Shown here piece after piece: positions 61,728 to 64,000 of a stretch of DNA of 64,000 nucleotides. The stretch lies in NCBI GenBank assembly GCA_008973525.1, contig WACJ01000503.1, positions 1,922,001-1,986,000 of the forward strand, given 5' to 3'. The translations under genes and the position numbers were made by a program. This DNA comes from Stenopsyche tienmushanensis (lineage: Eukaryota; Arthropoda; Insecta; Trichoptera; Stenopsychidae). Each line of letters begins with the position of its first letter. The first letter of the stretch is position 1. The notes below the pieces were generated by a model. It was not told the origin of the DNA. It worked only from the letters and a program-made list of their open reading frames with translations, and ran no database searches.

Positions 61728-64000
61728 CGATCGCACATCTGGCGGGAAAAGTGGACCCGAAAGGAGCTTCTGTTTCCGTAACAAAATCAATATCTGTTCC
61801 CATGACAACGCTTTAGTGTTTCGCTCCTTGCAGCATTTAACCCTCTCGAAGGCGTCTACAGTATAATACATAGAACGACTTCAAAGCATTTTTTTCTCCT
61901 CATTATATCATCACGCCTATCTTTAAAAATGAAAAATAATGTTTGAAGAAGCATCCAATATCCAATATAACAAATATATTTAAATAAGATATACTTTCTT
62001 TTACCATAATTATATAAATAGAAATATGTAAAAATTTGAGGCAATAGACTAAATGGCGACTGTTTAAAAAAAAAATTTTTGGCTTTTTTTAAGTTTTAAT
62101 TTTTTTAAAAATAGTCAAAAATTAAATTTTGACATAAATCTGGTAGGAACAATAGAATGTTATATAGAAAAAGTGGGACCTAATTTGAAGTAAATCAGTT
62201 AATTAAAACTTGAGAAAAAAAATAGTTTCGACAAAAACGCGTTTAAAGATTTCGTTTGGTAAGACCGGCTTAGTTTTCACCATACTAAAATAGCTTTAAC
62301 TCCGCAAATAATTGGAATTTTGGACATTTATTTAGAAGATATATTTTTTGGAAGTGTAAAATTTGAAAAAAATGCAAAAAAAAGCAAAATCGATTTTTTC
62401 ACAATTCGGTACTAGAATTGTATATCTTAAAGTGTGTGGTCGTAATTCAGCGATAGCAGTTGTAACATGATTTAAACAGTCGAAAATTATATATTTTTTC
62501 AAAATTTCACGTGCTCTTTATAAGATTTAAAAAAAATGCTCTAAAAAACCGCATAACTTTGAAATCGCACAAAAAGAGGTTTGAGTGGACACAAAAAATG
62601 ATAGATCATTTAGTTCCAATTTTTTGAGCAACTATGGAGCTGCATGGCATTGATTTCTTTTGGAAAATAATAAAATGAAGGCCTCCGTTGTAAATTTTGG
62701 ATGGCCCGGTCTTTTTCTGTTCTTCAAATCGCAAATAGATGCAAATCACGGTATTTGGTTAGACTAGATTGTAGAAATAGATATTTGGATTGTTGAGAGA
62801 CCTTGGTTTTTCTTCAGAGTTATTGTATAGAAATTGATTATTCTCATAACTTCATCATCTCATCTCGTTACTCTAACTGAAAGGAAAAAAGTTTGTATTA
62901 AATTCAAAAGTAAGTCTTTTAAGATGGTCCTTTATGAGAAACTGATTCAACCACCGAATGTATCAATAGAACATCATCATCTAATTATAAGGCAATTTAA
63001 CAGTTTTTTAAAATTTTAATACGATTCGAAAAACGCAATGAAAATTATCATACAGCAATGATAGTACGTAATTAGCATTTTCTTTACTATGGTGTATTTA
63101 CTACACTGAGTCGAGTTGTAGTAAAGTTGTAATAATAGGATTTTTTATAACATTACTACATTCAATTTCGATATACTATCTATATCGATTTATATACTAT
63201 CTATATTGATATATATATTATCGAATATTGATATGAAATATAATAAATACGGGGTTTTAGAATTTCATATGGCGTACTAAATACGTAGCATCGTAAGAGA
63301 AAGGTTAAGATAATAATTATTTTTCCAGTTAATGTTTGGCATCTCTAATGTCAAAAAATTAAAATCTTACCAAAAATATTATTTTTTAATTGCTTTATTG
63401 TTTCCCTGATTTTTTGTGCTATTTTGACTATATTTTATATAGTTTTTTCAAAATTATGCGGTTTTTATAATTCATGGAACGTCACTTTTTCTGTGCAAGT
63501 CATAGCTATTTTTTTGCGATTTTCTGCGAAACGTATCTACCGCACAAAAAAGGGTTTAAATGTATGGTGTCAAATTGAATTCATATGGAGTTTATGGACA
63601 TAATATATATTTCTGAAGGATGTCTATTGAAGTTTGTTGAATAGTGCACTTTTTTGGAAATTTGGCACACAATATTTGGAAATCAGTATACGGGACAGTA
63701 TAAGGGACTAGAAAAAATGATTTTAGAGATATTATAAATTGTGTAAAAAGTTGTTTGACTTAAATATTTTATTATCCAGAAGTAAACTGTTTATCTTATG
63801 CATTTTTGGATTCACTAATCTGTCCATAACATCATATTTTTTCACCAATGAGTCGCTGACAGTTGAGTGATTAAAGGCATTTTCACTTTTACCAACGTTG
63901 CTAAAATTTTGCACTCAAGAAATACATACATTTGTGACTCACATATCCTTATAAGGAACGAATATCATCGACAACGCATTCCGTAATTTCTATCTGTTCT
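61728..64000. other. Intergenic AT-rich DNA, no gene seen
   Basis: Poly-A/T-rich sequence with short open frames. 62.0-62.7 kb has the look of decayed repetitive DNA but no terminal repeats or coding motif could be fixed. Confidence 0.45.

Overview
The window is nuclear DNA of an insect-type animal: interrupted genes with GT-AG introns, an AT-rich background, and cut-and-paste transposons typical of insects (mariner, piggyBac, hAT, pogo) plus a Jockey-like LINE. The proteins most resemble those of insects, but I cannot settle the order.

Two conserved genes frame it. On the + strand (915-4448) are the last eight coding exons of mitochondrial glutamate dehydrogenase (Gdh); its 5' exons lie left of the window. 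On the - strand, from about 53.9 kb to 11.17 kb, lies Doa (Darkener of apricot), the insect LAMMER/CLK dual-specificity kinase. The kinase domain is in ten small exons at 11,170-15,492, and the arginine-serine N-terminus is in two distant exons (52,266-52,402 and 23,148-23,301). The genes converge, with about 6 kb of transposon-rich DNA between them.

The main result is the very GC-rich block at about 17.4-24.9 kb inside Doa. On the Doa strand it holds at least five ATG-starting coding segments that end in splice-donor-like sites. Their phases fit the Doa acceptors by position: segments upstream of the RS exon end in phase 2, as its acceptor at 23,301 requires, and those downstream of it end in phase 0, as the acceptor at 15,492 requires. 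I read them as alternative first coding exons giving DOA isoforms with different N-termini. A CpG-rich start at 15.5-15.97 kb may give a short isoform. DNA from about 16.6 to 45 kb is also visibly richer in CpG than the flanks.

Mobile DNA makes up much of the rest: four copies of one hAT family, one with a perfect 8-bp target duplication; an unusual 1.57-kb inverted-LTR palindrome with a 4-bp target duplication inside a hAT copy; a second hAT-type MITE family in the Doa 3' region and an intron; piggyBac remnants; a Jockey-like LINE with a pogo MITE inside; and two decayed mariners, one with a foreign insert carrying a U2-snRNA-like stretch. From about 54 kb to the right end I see no protein-coding gene.
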